Assembly (NCBI GenBank): GCA_934196725.1 | Contig: CAKPWR010000092.1 | Span: 1 to 6,936, forward strand | Direction of reading: 5' to 3' | Source: an uncultured Prevotella sp. | GTDB taxonomy: Bacteria; Bacteroidota; Bacteroidia; Bacteroidales; Bacteroidaceae | Length of the DNA stretch: 6,936 bases | Shown here: in pieces, positions 1 to 5,662 of the stretch | How the letters are laid out: the number at the start of each line of letters is the position of its first letter | How positions within the stretch are numbered: the stretch's first letter is position 1 | The notes under the pieces: model-generated | The model's database searches: none | The model's input: the letters and a program-made list of their open reading frames with translations, nothing else | What the model was told of the DNA's origin: nothing | Translations under genes and position numbers: made by a program

Positions 1-1499
1 AACATGGTGCAAACCTCATCCCATGTAATCAGGGTAGGCTGACCCTCTGGAGCCTTGGCGTTGTTGCATACATTATATATAATAGGCAACTGTCCCCACT
101 TGTCGCTCTGCTTGGCAAAGGCACTCATCCACGCACCGCCACGCTTGGTAGGACGGCGGAAGTAGTCGCTGTAGAAGAGGGCGATAGGCTTGCCGTTCTT
201 GTCGCTTACCTCGAACACCTTCATGTCTGGGTGATAGGTAGGAATGTCCTTGCGCTGCTTGAAGTTCAAGCCGTATACGCGATGAGCAGCATAGAACACA
301 CCGTTCACCTGCACGCTGTCGATGTTGAAGTATGGCTTGATCTCATCGTCAGAGATATTGAGCATCTCCTTCTTCATCTTTGCAGAATAATAGAAGCGGT
401 CGTATGGCTGCAACTTGAAGTCCTTGCCCTCAGTCTTCTGGGCATAAGCCTCGATGTCGCGGGTTTCGGCATCAGCCTTTGGCGCATATTCCTTGATGAG
501 CTGCTGCAGGAATGCGTTAACATTCTTGGTGTTCTTCGCCATCGTCTTCTCCAGAGAGTACTCAGCATAGTTGTTGTAACCCATCAACTGTCCCTTCTCG
601 GCACGCAACTTGGCAATCTCGGTTACGATAGGGAAAGTGTTGAACTCAGGGTTGGTTCCGTCTGCACGATGGATGCTTGCCATATAAACCTTGCGGCGCA
701 GCTCACGGTTCTGCAGATTGGTGAGGATAGCCTGCTGGGTGGTGTTCACGATGACGATGCAGTAAGGTGCCTTGCCGCCACGGCTCTCTGCATCCTTCTT
801 GCACTGTGCAATGTCAGCATCGCTCAAACCTGCAAGCTCTTCCTTGCTGTTCACCCAAACTACGGCGTTGTTGGTAGCTGCAGGAAGGAGATTGCCAAAC
901 TGCTCCTGAAGATCAGAGATGCGTGAGTTGATCTGCTTCATGCGCTCCATCTTCTCAGGAGAAAGCAAGGCACCTGAGCGGACAAAGCTCTTGTAGACTA
1001 CCTCGGTGAGTCGCTTGTCCTCGCCCTTGAGCTTCTTGTATTCGTTGTCATAAACATATTTAATGCGCTCGAAGAGTTTCTGGTTGAATGAAATCTCGTT
1101 GTCCAGGTCGGTGAGCAGAGGCATTACCTTCTTCTGGGTTTCTGCAATGCCTGGAGTCTTGTGGGCACTGGTAAGACCGAAGAATACGCTGGAAACACGC
1201 TCCAGCAACATACCGCTGTTCTCGTAGGCGAGGATGGTGTTCTGGAAGGTTGGTTTCTTCTTGTTGTTGACGATCTTCTGGATGTTGGCACGCTGCTCCT
1301 TGATGGCAGTTTCGATGGCAGGAAGGTAGTCGCTCTCCTGAATCTTGCTGAAATCAGGAGCTCCGAAAGGAAGGCTGCTCTTCTGCAAGAGAGGATTCTG
1401 ACGACTGCCGCCCGCATCTTGGGCGAACGATGAGGCTGGCATCTGCAGGAGAGCAGCAGCCAAACCGAGTGTTAGGAATGTCTTGTTAAGTTTCATCAT
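1..1499 (-). CDS. dcp: Peptidyl-dipeptidase Dcp, M3 family metallopeptidase, secreted; 3' end beyond the window
   Basis: Family M3A zinc peptidases of the Dcp type remove dipeptides from the C-terminus of peptides, in Bacteroidota usually in the periplasm for peptide salvage. Reading leftward from the ATG at 1497-1499 gives 499 uninterrupted codons. Residues 1-26 are a signal peptide: a basic start (MMKLNK), a hydrophobic core LGLAAALL and a likely cleavage SSFA|QD; there is no lipobox Cys. Residues about 35-400 match the helical N-terminal half of M3 enzymes, with family-like stretches such as NPLLQKSSLPFGAPDF, LLSPEKMERM and ELRRKVYMAS. Residues about 420-499 enter the catalytic half (YSDYFRRPTKRGGAWMSAF). 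The frame reaches the window edge at EVCTM, where Dcp proteins continue with FHEFGH, so the zinc site itself is not visible. Family members run to about 690-720 residues, so roughly 200 are missing. The MFS gene lies 63 bases upstream in the same direction, but this gene has its own -7 box. The start could be Met1 or Met2. Confidence 0.93.
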   Translation of the reverse strand, partial: MMKLNKTFLTLGLAAALLQMPASSFAQDAGGSRQNPLLQKSSLPFGAPDFSKIQESDYLPAIETAIKEQRANIQKIVNNKKKPTFQNTILAYENSGMLLERVSSVFFGLTSAHKTPGIAETQKKVMPLLTDLDNEISFNQKLFERIKYVYDNEYKKLKGEDKRLTEVVYKSFVRSGALLSPEKMERMKQINSRISDLQEQFGNLLPAATNNAVVWVNSKEELAGLSDADIAQCKKDAESRGGKAPYCIVIVNTTQQAILTNLQNRELRRKVYMASIHRADGTNPEFNTFPIVTEIAKLRAEKGQLMGYNNYAEYSLEKTMAKNTKNVNAFLQQLIKEYAPKADAETRDIEAYAQKTEGKDFKLQPYDRFYYSAKMKKEMLNISDDEIKPYFNIDSVQVNGVFYAAHRVYGLNFKQRKDIPTYHPDMKVFEVSDKNGKPIALFYSDYFRRPTKRGGAWMSAFAKQSDKWGQLPIIYNVCNNAKAPEGQPTLITWDEVCTM

Positions 1500-1527
1500 G
1501 TTTTTTGTTTATATTGCAATTACTCTG

Positions 1528-1535
1528 CAAAGATA
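1528..1535 (-). promoter_or_regulatory. Bacteroidota-type -7 box for dcp (TATCTTTG)
   Basis: Read leftward, TATCTTTG fits the Bacteroidota sigma-ABfr -7 consensus TAnnTTTG and lies 28 bases before the dcp ATG, inside the 63-base gap after the MFS gene. No clear TTTG is present about 20 bases upstream. The peptidase can therefore probably be transcribed separately from the exporter, and read-through from the exporter is also possible because no terminator is seen in the gap. Confidence 0.6.
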
Positions 1536-1562
1536 CACTTTTATTTCGGATTATCGCACCTT

Positions 1563-2702
1563 TTATTCATATTTCTTATGAAAAACCAGCAAACAGATAG
1601 CTCCTGCCAATGCCATCGGCACTCCGATGAGGGCTGGATAGTTATAGCCCAATCCCATTGCAACAGGTATTCCACCTAAGAAAGCGCCCACGGCATTGCC
1701 CAGGTTGAAGGCGCCCTGAATGCAGCATCCACCCAGCATTTCGCCGCCCTTGGCATGCTTCACGATGAGGAACTGTTCTGGCGATCCGATGCCGAAAAGA
1801 CAGACGCAGCAGATGAACATCAACGCTACTGATATCCAGCCGAAAGGAGCGAGGAAGAAGGTGAGCAATAATGATGCAGCCGCCAGAAACTGGAGATAAC
1901 AGGTAAAGCGACCCGGCTTGAAACGGTCGGCAAGCAATGCACTCACCTGGTTACCAACTACCATTCCACCACCGGCAAGAATCATCAGCAATGAGATGCT
2001 GGCTGCGCTGAATCCGCCTTCCATCTGAAGCAGAGGAGAGATGTAGCTGAACCAGCAGAGAATGCCGCCATTGCCCAGGAAGGTGGCTGCGATAATGAGC
2101 CACGGAGCCAAACTGCGGAGAAAGTGGAATTGTGCCTTCATTCCCTTATTAGGCAGCGCTGCCACGTCTGGAACCCATCTGTGAATCATATACATCGTCA
2201 TGATACCGAGCAATATACAACTGACAAAAGGTACTCGCCAGCTGAACGCATGACTCAGGAAGGTGCCGATAGGTACGCCCACCAGATTGGCTACCGGCAT
2301 TCCTGCGCACATCATAGCCACCGCCTTGGTTCCCTTTCCCTCCTTTGCCATCTTCACTGCCACGATGGTAGCTGTTCCGAAGTAGGCACCATGAGGCAAA
2401 CCCTGAATGAATCGGGCGCAGAGCAACAGCCAGTAAGTTGGGGCTACGGATGCGATGATGGCTCCGATGGTGATGATGGAAGCCAGGAACATCAATATCT
2501 TCTTGGGACGATACTTGTGCATGAGTATCAGTGAGAAGGCACCGGCGCAGACGCCCAGTGCATAGATGGAGATGAGGTGGCCTGCCTCTGGAATGGATAC
2601 GTTCATGTTGTGGGCAACATCGGTAATGATGCCCTCGATGATAAACTCAGTCATGCCAAGGGTGAATGTACCCAAAGCGAGTGCAAAAAGTCCTTTTTTC
2701 AT
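1563..2702 (-). CDS. araJ: AraJ-like MFS transporter, DHA1 drug:H+ antiporter type
   Basis: This is a complete 379-residue inner-membrane protein of the major facilitator superfamily, near the usual 380-400 for the AraJ/DHA1 branch, with about 12 hydrophobic segments. The N-terminus (MKKGLFALALGTFTLGM, then TEFIIEGIITDVAHN and SIPEAGHLISIYALGV) closely resembles what I recall of E. coli AraJ, as do FHFLRSLAPWLI at about 193-203 and the C-terminal NLGNAVGAFLGG at about 333-344. A motif-A-like loop lies at 62-70 (HKYRPKKIL), RFIQG at 97-101 matches motif B, and a motif-C-like Gly/Pro-rich helix lies at about 134-149. Family members are proton-driven exporters; the substrate cannot be read from sequence, and AraJ's link to arabinose in E. 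coli should not be carried over, as no arabinose genes are present. The gene heads a leftward pair with dcp and has its own promoter at 2791-2822. The symbol denotes family resemblance, not proven orthology. Confidence 0.92.
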   Translation of the reverse strand: MKKGLFALALGTFTLGMTEFIIEGIITDVAHNMNVSIPEAGHLISIYALGVCAGAFSLILMHKYRPKKILMFLASIITIGAIIASVAPTYWLLLCARFIQGLPHGAYFGTATIVAVKMAKEGKGTKAVAMMCAGMPVANLVGVPIGTFLSHAFSWRVPFVSCILLGIMTMYMIHRWVPDVAALPNKGMKAQFHFLRSLAPWLIIAATFLGNGGILCWFSYISPLLQMEGGFSAASISLLMILAGGGMVVGNQVSALLADRFKPGRFTCYLQFLAAASLLLTFFLAPFGWISVALMFICCVCLFGIGSPEQFLIVKHAKGGEMLGGCCIQGAFNLGNAVGAFLGGIPVAMGLGYNYPALIGVPMALAGAICLLVFHKKYE

Positions 2703-2790
2703 TTGTTTTGTAATCTCTATATTATCCTAAAAAATAGTTTCTCCCTTAATTTTATGTCTTTGTGAGACAAGAGTTTCAGAAATCCGTGTG

Positions 2791-2822
2791 CAAAGTTACT
2801 CATATTCCCATTATCCTGCAAG
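2791..2822 (-). promoter_or_regulatory. Promoter of the MFS gene (CTTG-N20-TAACTTTG)
   Basis: Read leftward, TAACTTTG (2791-2798) is a perfect TAnnTTTG -7 box. CTTG (2819-2822), one base off the TTTG -33 element, lies exactly 20 bases upstream. This predicts a transcript starting near 2783 with an untranslated leader of about 80 bases. The leader contains a short TGTCT/AGACA inverted repeat (2755-2769) and no Shine-Dalgarno site before the ATG at 2702. Confidence 0.65.
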
Positions 2823-2883
2823 TTTTCCCGCTGGAATATAGTAAAGATTAACAGAAAGTGTGGGGTGATTTTTTTTCTCTGAT

Positions 2884-2991
2884 TTAATGCCACTATTGCC
2901 ACGCTACAAGATAACTATCTGATAATTATGTTTTTAAGCGTGGCATTAAGGGCTTTTCTTATTGCCACTTAATGCCACTTAATGCCACGCT
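2884..2991. repeat. TTAATGCCAC iteron-like cluster with a 13-bp inverted repeat
   Basis: Three 10-base units stand head to tail at 2959-2968 (TTATTGCCAC), 2969-2978 and 2979-2988 (both TTAATGCCAC). A further TTAATGCCAC lies at 2884-2893, followed by TATTGCCACGCT at 2894-2905. The opposite orientation occurs at 2937-2949 (AGCGTGGCATTAA), which is the exact reverse complement of 2979-2991. A 13-bp perfect stem with a 29-base loop is therefore possible, as is an alternative 9-bp pairing of 2937-2945 with 2897-2905. The cluster lies upstream of the MFS promoter. It could be a multi-site protein-binding region, a mobile-element end or a decayed repeat family; nothing visible decides between these. 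Confidence 0.75.
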
Positions 2992-3023
2992 GGGGCGAAA
3001 AACCGGGATTTTCCAGCGAAAAA

Positions 3024-3058
3024 CACGATATTATCGATGATAAATCACGATATTATCG
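3024..3058. repeat. Two 13-bp direct repeats, each a CGATA-T-TATCG palindrome, 22 bp apart
   Basis: CACGATATTATCG occurs at 3024-3036 and 3046-3058, so equivalent bases are 22 bp apart (about two helical turns). Each copy contains the dyad CGATA-T-TATCG, and between them TTATC-GAT-GATAA (3031-3043) is another dyad. Two face-matched palindromes look like paired operator sites, but no regulator gene is in the window. A purine-rich low-complexity stretch (about 3059-3107) follows. Confidence 0.65.
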
Positions 3059-3193
3059 GAGAAAAAATATAAAAAAGAGGAGGAAATAAATAAAAAGAGA
3101 GGAAAAAGTCTACTATTTCAGTATTATATAAGTGATAATGTCTACTTTTCTAGTTTATAATGTAACAATTTGCGGCTGTAATCAGGGAAAGTA

Positions 3194-3501
3194 ACCCGAC
3201 GCCTTGCCCAACTTTACCCAACGCCTTGGGCATTTATACCCGAGGTAGTCGGTTAAAAACACCCGTGCTTTCGGTCAAACACACCCATGCTTTCGGTCAT
3301 CCGTGCTCATGCTTTCGGTCATCTGTACACATGGACATGGGTGTTTGAAAGAACCGGAATAAGTTGTCGGAAGGTATAGGATAAGTTGTTGGAAGATATA
3401 GTATCTGTCGTTGGGTAATATACTATCGTGAATCGCACAACTGCTGTTGTGCGCTTGCATATCAGCTGTTGTGCGCTCGTTATCCACCTGTTGTGCGGTA
3501 A
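3194..3501. repeat. Mosaic tandem array of fourteen 22-bp units (minisatellite-like)
   Basis: The sequence divides into contiguous 22-base units in one unbroken phase from 3194 to 3501, grouped into four local families that each repeat two or three times. ACGCCTTG recurs at 3199 and 3221. TGCTTTCGGTCA recurs at 3266, 3288 and 3310, with TCGGT already in phase at 3249. ATAAGTTGT is at 3359 and 3381, with a degenerate copy at 3403. CTGTTGTGCG is at 3444, 3466 and 3488. All spacings are exactly 22. Most units from 3282 onward end in a pyrimidine followed by G, which bridges the families. Short inverted repeats overlap the array: GCCCAA/TTGGGC (3206-3211/3226-3231), ACACCCATG/CATGGGTGT (3281-3289/3336-3344) and an 8-bp stem CGCACAAC/GTTGTGCG (3434-3441/3446-3453). 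A weaker continuation is seen upstream: TAATGT at 3136 and 3158 is again 22 apart, while GTCTACT at 3108 and 3140 is 32 apart. A 22-base period does not preserve a reading frame, so this is not a coding repeat. Confidence 0.85.
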
Positions 3502-3513
3502 GTTTATATACAG

Positions 3514-3532
3514 AAATGCGTCTGCATTTTTT
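3514..3532 (+). terminator. Weak terminator-like hairpin at the right end of the 22-bp array
   Basis: AAATGC (3514-3519) pairs with GCATTT (3524-3529) across a 4-base loop, and the T-run continues to 3532. A 6-bp stem with two G-C pairs is marginal. It would matter only if the array is transcribed rightward. Confidence 0.25.
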
Positions 3533-3612
3533 GTTTATGTAGCGATTTTTTTAGTCTTCCAATGAACTTCATATTGATATGTTTTTGGAGCCTCTTTTTG
3601 GGTGAATATTTC

Positions 3613-3641
3613 GAAACCGCTATTTCGGAAATGGTGGTTTC
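3613..3641. promoter_or_regulatory. Imperfect dyad/hairpin with a CGAAACCGC half-site
   Basis: GAAACC (3613-3618) pairs with GGTTTC (3636-3641). The intervening bases continue the stem through a G-T, a C-G and a T-G pair into ATTT/AAAT (3622-3625/3629-3632), leaving a tiny CGG loop. The left half CGAAACCGC (3612-3620) is identical to the left half of the perfect palindrome at 3729-3748. The inner TTTCGGAAA (3623-3631) is the reverse complement of TTTCCGAAA at 3727-3735. Shared half-sites suggest two binding sites for one dimeric regulator upstream of the DUF4421 gene, but this is inferred from symmetry alone. Confidence 0.45.
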
Positions 3642-3663
3642 AAATGCAAAGATAATAAAAATG

Positions 3664-3704
3664 CTTGAATATCAGCTTGTTTGCTTGCTGATTTAAGTTT
3701 TTTT
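3664..3704 (+). terminator. Stem-loop followed by seven T's; candidate rightward terminator
   Basis: ATCAGC (3671-3676) pairs with GCTGAT (3687-3692). The stem extends imperfectly to CTT/AAG (3664-3666/3695-3697), and T7 follows at 3698-3704. The shape is that of an intrinsic terminator read rightward, yet no gene is transcribed into it from the left. It could end a transcript of the repeat region or be incidental in AT-rich DNA. Confidence 0.35.
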
Positions 3705-3728
3705 ATTTGTTTTGATGTTTTGTGTATT

Positions 3729-3748
3729 TCCGAAACCGCGGTTTCGGA
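3729..3748. promoter_or_regulatory. Perfect 20-bp palindrome centred on CCGCGG; probable operator
   Basis: Positions 3729-3748 are an uninterrupted 20-base palindrome with half-site TCCGAAACCG. Its GC-rich core stands out sharply in AT-rich surroundings. It lies about 113 bases upstream of the -7 box of the DUF4421 gene and 119 bp from a related imperfect dyad at 3613-3641. A perfect dyad of this length is typical of a dimeric DNA-binding protein site; the protein is not identifiable here. Confidence 0.55.
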
Positions 3749-3860
3749 TTCTGGTTTTTATCTTCTTTTGAAGTTCTACGAAAAATCAATTCTTTTGATC
3801 TTTTCTTTCCCCATTTCTTATTTTTTTTGCTTTTCTCTTTTCTGTTTCGAAGTTTTACAG

Positions 3861-3868
3861 TACTTTTG
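3861..3868 (+). promoter_or_regulatory. -7 box for the DUF4421 gene (TACTTTTG)
   Basis: TACTTTTG is an exact TAnnTTTG match 29 bases before the ATG at 3898. The expected -33 TTTG is not evident 19-21 bases upstream, where the sequence is a T/C-rich run. A start near 3875 would give a leader of roughly 23 bases containing the A/G-rich GGAAAGAAAG. Confidence 0.55.
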
Positions 3869-3897
3869 TATCGGAATAGGAAAGAAAGATATATAAG

Positions 3898-5151
3898 ATG
3901 AATAGACGAAAAATGAAAACTGGGTCAATGGTGATGTTGAAAGCATCATTTCTTGTGGTGGTATTTTCTATGGGAGTACTTGCTCCTGCCATCGCCCAGA
4001 ACGGACAGAACAGGAAACCTCGAAAGGAACTGAAGGAACTGCTGATGATGGCAGATAGCTTGCGACTCCAGTTGCGACAGTCTGCCGATAGGGGACGTAT
4101 GCTCCAATGGGGCGACTCTCTTCTCATGGCAGAATTGGGTAAGAGCAAGATGAGTGAAAAGAAAAAGCAAAGGTTCATGAAGCATTATGCCAAGATTCAA
4201 AGACGATTGAGCCTATACGACCGCCAATTGTTCAGAGGAGATTCACTGCTGGCAGCCAATTATTACAAGATAAAGTATGATACTACCTACATATCTCGTC
4301 CAAATGCCCGATGGACTATCAAGTTGAGAGGTAATCTTTCGGGAGCCGATTTGGAAACTACAGCGAAGACGGATGGAACGGAAACGCATATCAAGGTGAT
4401 GGCAGACTGCCGTGGAACCCTCTCTATGGCTGTGGCTTACCGGGGGGTGGGACTTGGCTTGGCTGTGAACCCAGCCAAGTTGGCTGGCAAGAACCAGGAC
4501 TATGAGTTCAACCTCAACTCCTATAGCAACCGCTATGGCTTTGATGTGGTCTATCTCTCGTCCAAGACATTCCATGGTCATCAGAACGTGGGTTCCAACG
4601 AGATAGATGTCCATAAGGGAGAAATCTCGCAGAAGGCTCTGAATCTCAATTTCTATTATGCCTTCAACTACTGCAAATTCTCCTTCCCGGCAGCCTTCAG
4701 CCAGAGCTACATGCAGAAGCGAAGTGCCGGAAGTTGGATGATAGGCGTCAGTTTTGACGGTTCCAAGACGAAGGTGAAGGGAATGACCATCCGCCTTAAC
4801 GAGTTGGCGCTCGGTGCAGGCTATGGATATAACCTCGTCCCATCCTCCCATCTGCTGTTCCATCTGTCAGCCTTGCCAACCATCACGGTGTATTCGCATG
4901 ACTATACCAAGATGAGGGAAGAAGTAGAGGAGGGGAGTAGTGATGCTGAGGTTCCAACCATTCGTAACAGCATGAAATATCATTTCCCGTCTGCTATCAT
5001 TACCGGTAGAGGTGCAGCCGTCTATTCCTGGCGCAACAAGTTTGCCGGTGCCACTGCGGTTTATAATTTCTCTGTAGCAGGAGATGAGGATCATCTTCAG
5101 GTGAAGAGAAACAAATGGCGAGTAAGAATGTTCTTCGGATTCAGGTTCTAG
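3898..5151 (+). CDS. DUF4421 family outer-membrane beta-barrel protein
   Basis: This 417-residue protein is not assigned a biochemical role; DUF4421 proteins are known from Bacteroidota and look like outer-membrane barrels. Residues 1-33 form a signal peptide with a basic start (MNRRKMK), hydrophobic core FLVVVFSMGVLAP and a likely AIA|QN cleavage; there is no lipobox Cys. Residues about 35-120 are highly charged and probably helical (RKELKELLMMADSLRLQLRQ, KKKQRF). The DUF4421-like part runs from about 126 to the end: KYDTTYISRPNARWTIKLRG, YRGVGLGLAVNPAKLAGK (181-198), the Asn/Tyr-rich NLNSYSNRYGFD (205-216), SFPAAFSQSYMQKRSAGSW (262-280) and GAGYGYN (306-312). Alternating aromatic/polar strands and the terminal FFGFRF with C-terminal Phe fit BAM-dependent barrel insertion. 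The start at 3898 gives the longest frame; Met6, Met11 or Met13 would still leave a signal peptide. It stands alone between its own promoter and a downstream hairpin. Confidence 0.85.
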   Translation: MNRRKMKTGSMVMLKASFLVVVFSMGVLAPAIAQNGQNRKPRKELKELLMMADSLRLQLRQSADRGRMLQWGDSLLMAELGKSKMSEKKKQRFMKHYAKIQRRLSLYDRQLFRGDSLLAANYYKIKYDTTYISRPNARWTIKLRGNLSGADLETTAKTDGTETHIKVMADCRGTLSMAVAYRGVGLGLAVNPAKLAGKNQDYEFNLNSYSNRYGFDVVYLSSKTFHGHQNVGSNEIDVHKGEISQKALNLNFYYAFNYCKFSFPAAFSQSYMQKRSAGSWMIGVSFDGSKTKVKGMTIRLNELALGAGYGYNLVPSSHLLFHLSALPTITVYSHDYTKMREEVEEGSSDAEVPTIRNSMKYHFPSAIITGRGAAVYSWRNKFAGATAVYNFSVAGDEDHLQVKRNKWRVRMFFGFRF

Positions 5152-5158
5152 GAGCATA

Positions 5159-5188
5159 ACTACTCATGCTTATGGAGTGCTGAGTAGT
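5159..5188 (+). terminator. Hairpin just after the DUF4421 gene, possible terminator without a U-tract
   Basis: ACTACTCA (5159-5166) and TGAGTAGT (5181-5188) form a perfect 8-bp inverted repeat with a 14-base loop, starting 7 bases after the stop codon. No T-run follows, so it may be a transcript-end stabiliser or a Rho-assisted end rather than a classical intrinsic terminator. Confidence 0.4.
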
Positions 5189-5334
5189 ATCAGACCATAT
5201 TTCAAGTTACTATCATGATGATTTTTCTGACATCGTTTTGGACGTATAAAGGTAGTCAAGTAGCCAAGTCTATTCTTTCAATTATCGTAAAACAGAAGAA
5301 TTTTTGGGTAAACGGAATGATTTTCTGCAAAAAG

Positions 5335-5366
5335 TTTGGAGAAGAGCTAGATTTTTACTACATTTG
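5335..5366 (+). promoter_or_regulatory. Near-consensus promoter TTTG-N20-TACATTTG for the mini-operon
   Basis: TTTG at 5335-5338 is followed after exactly 20 bases by TACATTTG at 5359-5366, a full match to both Bacteroidota promoter elements. Transcription should start near 5373, about 20 bases before the ATG at 5392. The surrounding bases are strikingly similar to the promoter at 6820-6851. Confidence 0.75.
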
Positions 5367-5391
5367 CATTCATAAAAATTAGTTTTTGATT

Positions 5392-5490
5392 ATGACAGTT
5401 AGAGACGATCGGGAAAGGGAAAAATCGATAAGAGAAACTGTTGGTAAGTTTTTCTTTGATTTGGCAAAAACTACTTTTTTTAAAACATAA
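5392..5490 (+). CDS. Small protein, 32 residues, resembling the N-terminus of DUF6722-like small membrane proteins
   Basis: The ATG at 5392 opens a 32-codon frame ending in TAA at 5488-5490. It starts MTVRDDREREKS, then IRETVGKFFFDLAKTTF, then FKT. The charged start followed by an amphipathic helix with GKFF-DLAK is, from memory, the pattern of the small Bacteroidota membrane proteins named DUF6722, which normally continue into a transmembrane segment. Here the frame stops just after the amphipathic part, beside a run of seven T's (5475-5481), so it may be a truncated copy; shifts at the T-run do not fuse it to the next frame. Support for its being real: about 20 bases below a near-consensus promoter, and only 5 bases before the next small ORF. 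A signalling, membrane-associated or type I toxin-like role is possible but not shown. Confidence 0.6.
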   Translation: MTVRDDREREKSIRETVGKFFFDLAKTTFFKT

Positions 5491-5495
5491 ATAAT

Positions 5496-5603
5496 ATGGA
5501 AGGATTAATTATAATTTTGGGCGGTGTCGCAGTTTGTGCAGCCTTGTTTTTGCTGTGGATGATGAAGACCAAAGCAGGACAGAAATGGGTGAAGGAGTTA
5601 TAA
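5496..5603 (+). CDS. Small single-pass membrane protein, 35 residues
   Basis: This 35-residue frame starts 5 bases after the preceding small ORF. Residues about 3-22 are a strong transmembrane segment (GLIIILGGVAVCAALFLLWM), followed by a basic tail with MKTKAGQKW and ending VKEL, so the C-terminus probably faces the cytoplasm. Codon use and the clean hydrophobic/basic architecture suggest a genuine membrane peptide. It shares promoter 5335-5366 and terminator 5663-5702 with the 32-residue ORF, forming a two-peptide transcription unit. I do not recognise a named family. It could be a subunit partner of the first peptide, the displaced membrane half of a split DUF6722-like protein, or a small hydrophobic toxin. 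Confidence 0.65.
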   Translation: MEGLIIILGGVAVCAALFLLWMMKTKAGQKWVKEL

Positions 5604-5618
5604 AATCATGGATAATAA

Positions 5619-5638
5619 ATGCTTTAACGGGAAAGCAT
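5619..5638 (+). other. 7-bp perfect hairpin in the 3' untranslated part of the mini-operon
   Basis: ATGCTTT (5619-5625) pairs with AAAGCAT (5632-5638) over a 6-base loop, 15 bases after the second small ORF. No T-run follows, so it is not an obvious terminator. It may stabilise the 3' end of the short message. Confidence 0.4.
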
Positions 5639-5662
5639 AGGTTGTTCTAAAGTTTTCAGAAA

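Noticed and set aside
231..926. Long rightward open frame of 231 codons
   Set aside because: It lies entirely antisense to the dcp coding sequence, whose protein matches the M3 family throughout; the rightward protein shows no recognisable domain.
2124..2534. Rightward open frame of 136 codons
   Set aside because: Antisense to the MFS gene; His/Ser/Cys-rich composition without domain features.
2717..2902. Leftward open frame of 61 codons upstream of the MFS gene
   Set aside because: It covers the MFS promoter and leader, has no promoter of its own, and its sequence is low-complexity.
3275..3487. Leftward open frame of 70 codons across the 22-bp array
   Set aside because: The repeat period is not a multiple of three, so the repeats encode different residues each time; the frame is a by-product of the array.
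3194..3501. CRISPR array
   Set aside because: Units are contiguous without spacers, cores change along the array, and no cas gene is present.
3681..3896. Rightward open frame of 71 codons rich in Phe
   Set aside because: T-rich DNA giving a Phe/Leu/Ser-rich product; it overlaps a stem-loop, the 20-bp palindrome and the promoter of the DUF4421 gene.
4243..4863. Leftward open frame of 206 codons
   Set aside because: Antisense to the DUF4421 gene, which has a signal peptide and barrel signature over the same bases.
5215..5382. Rightward ORF of 55 codons starting MMIFLTSFW
   Set aside because: Its last third is the near-consensus promoter of the mini-operon, it has no promoter or recognisable feature, and AT-rich DNA readily gives such frames.
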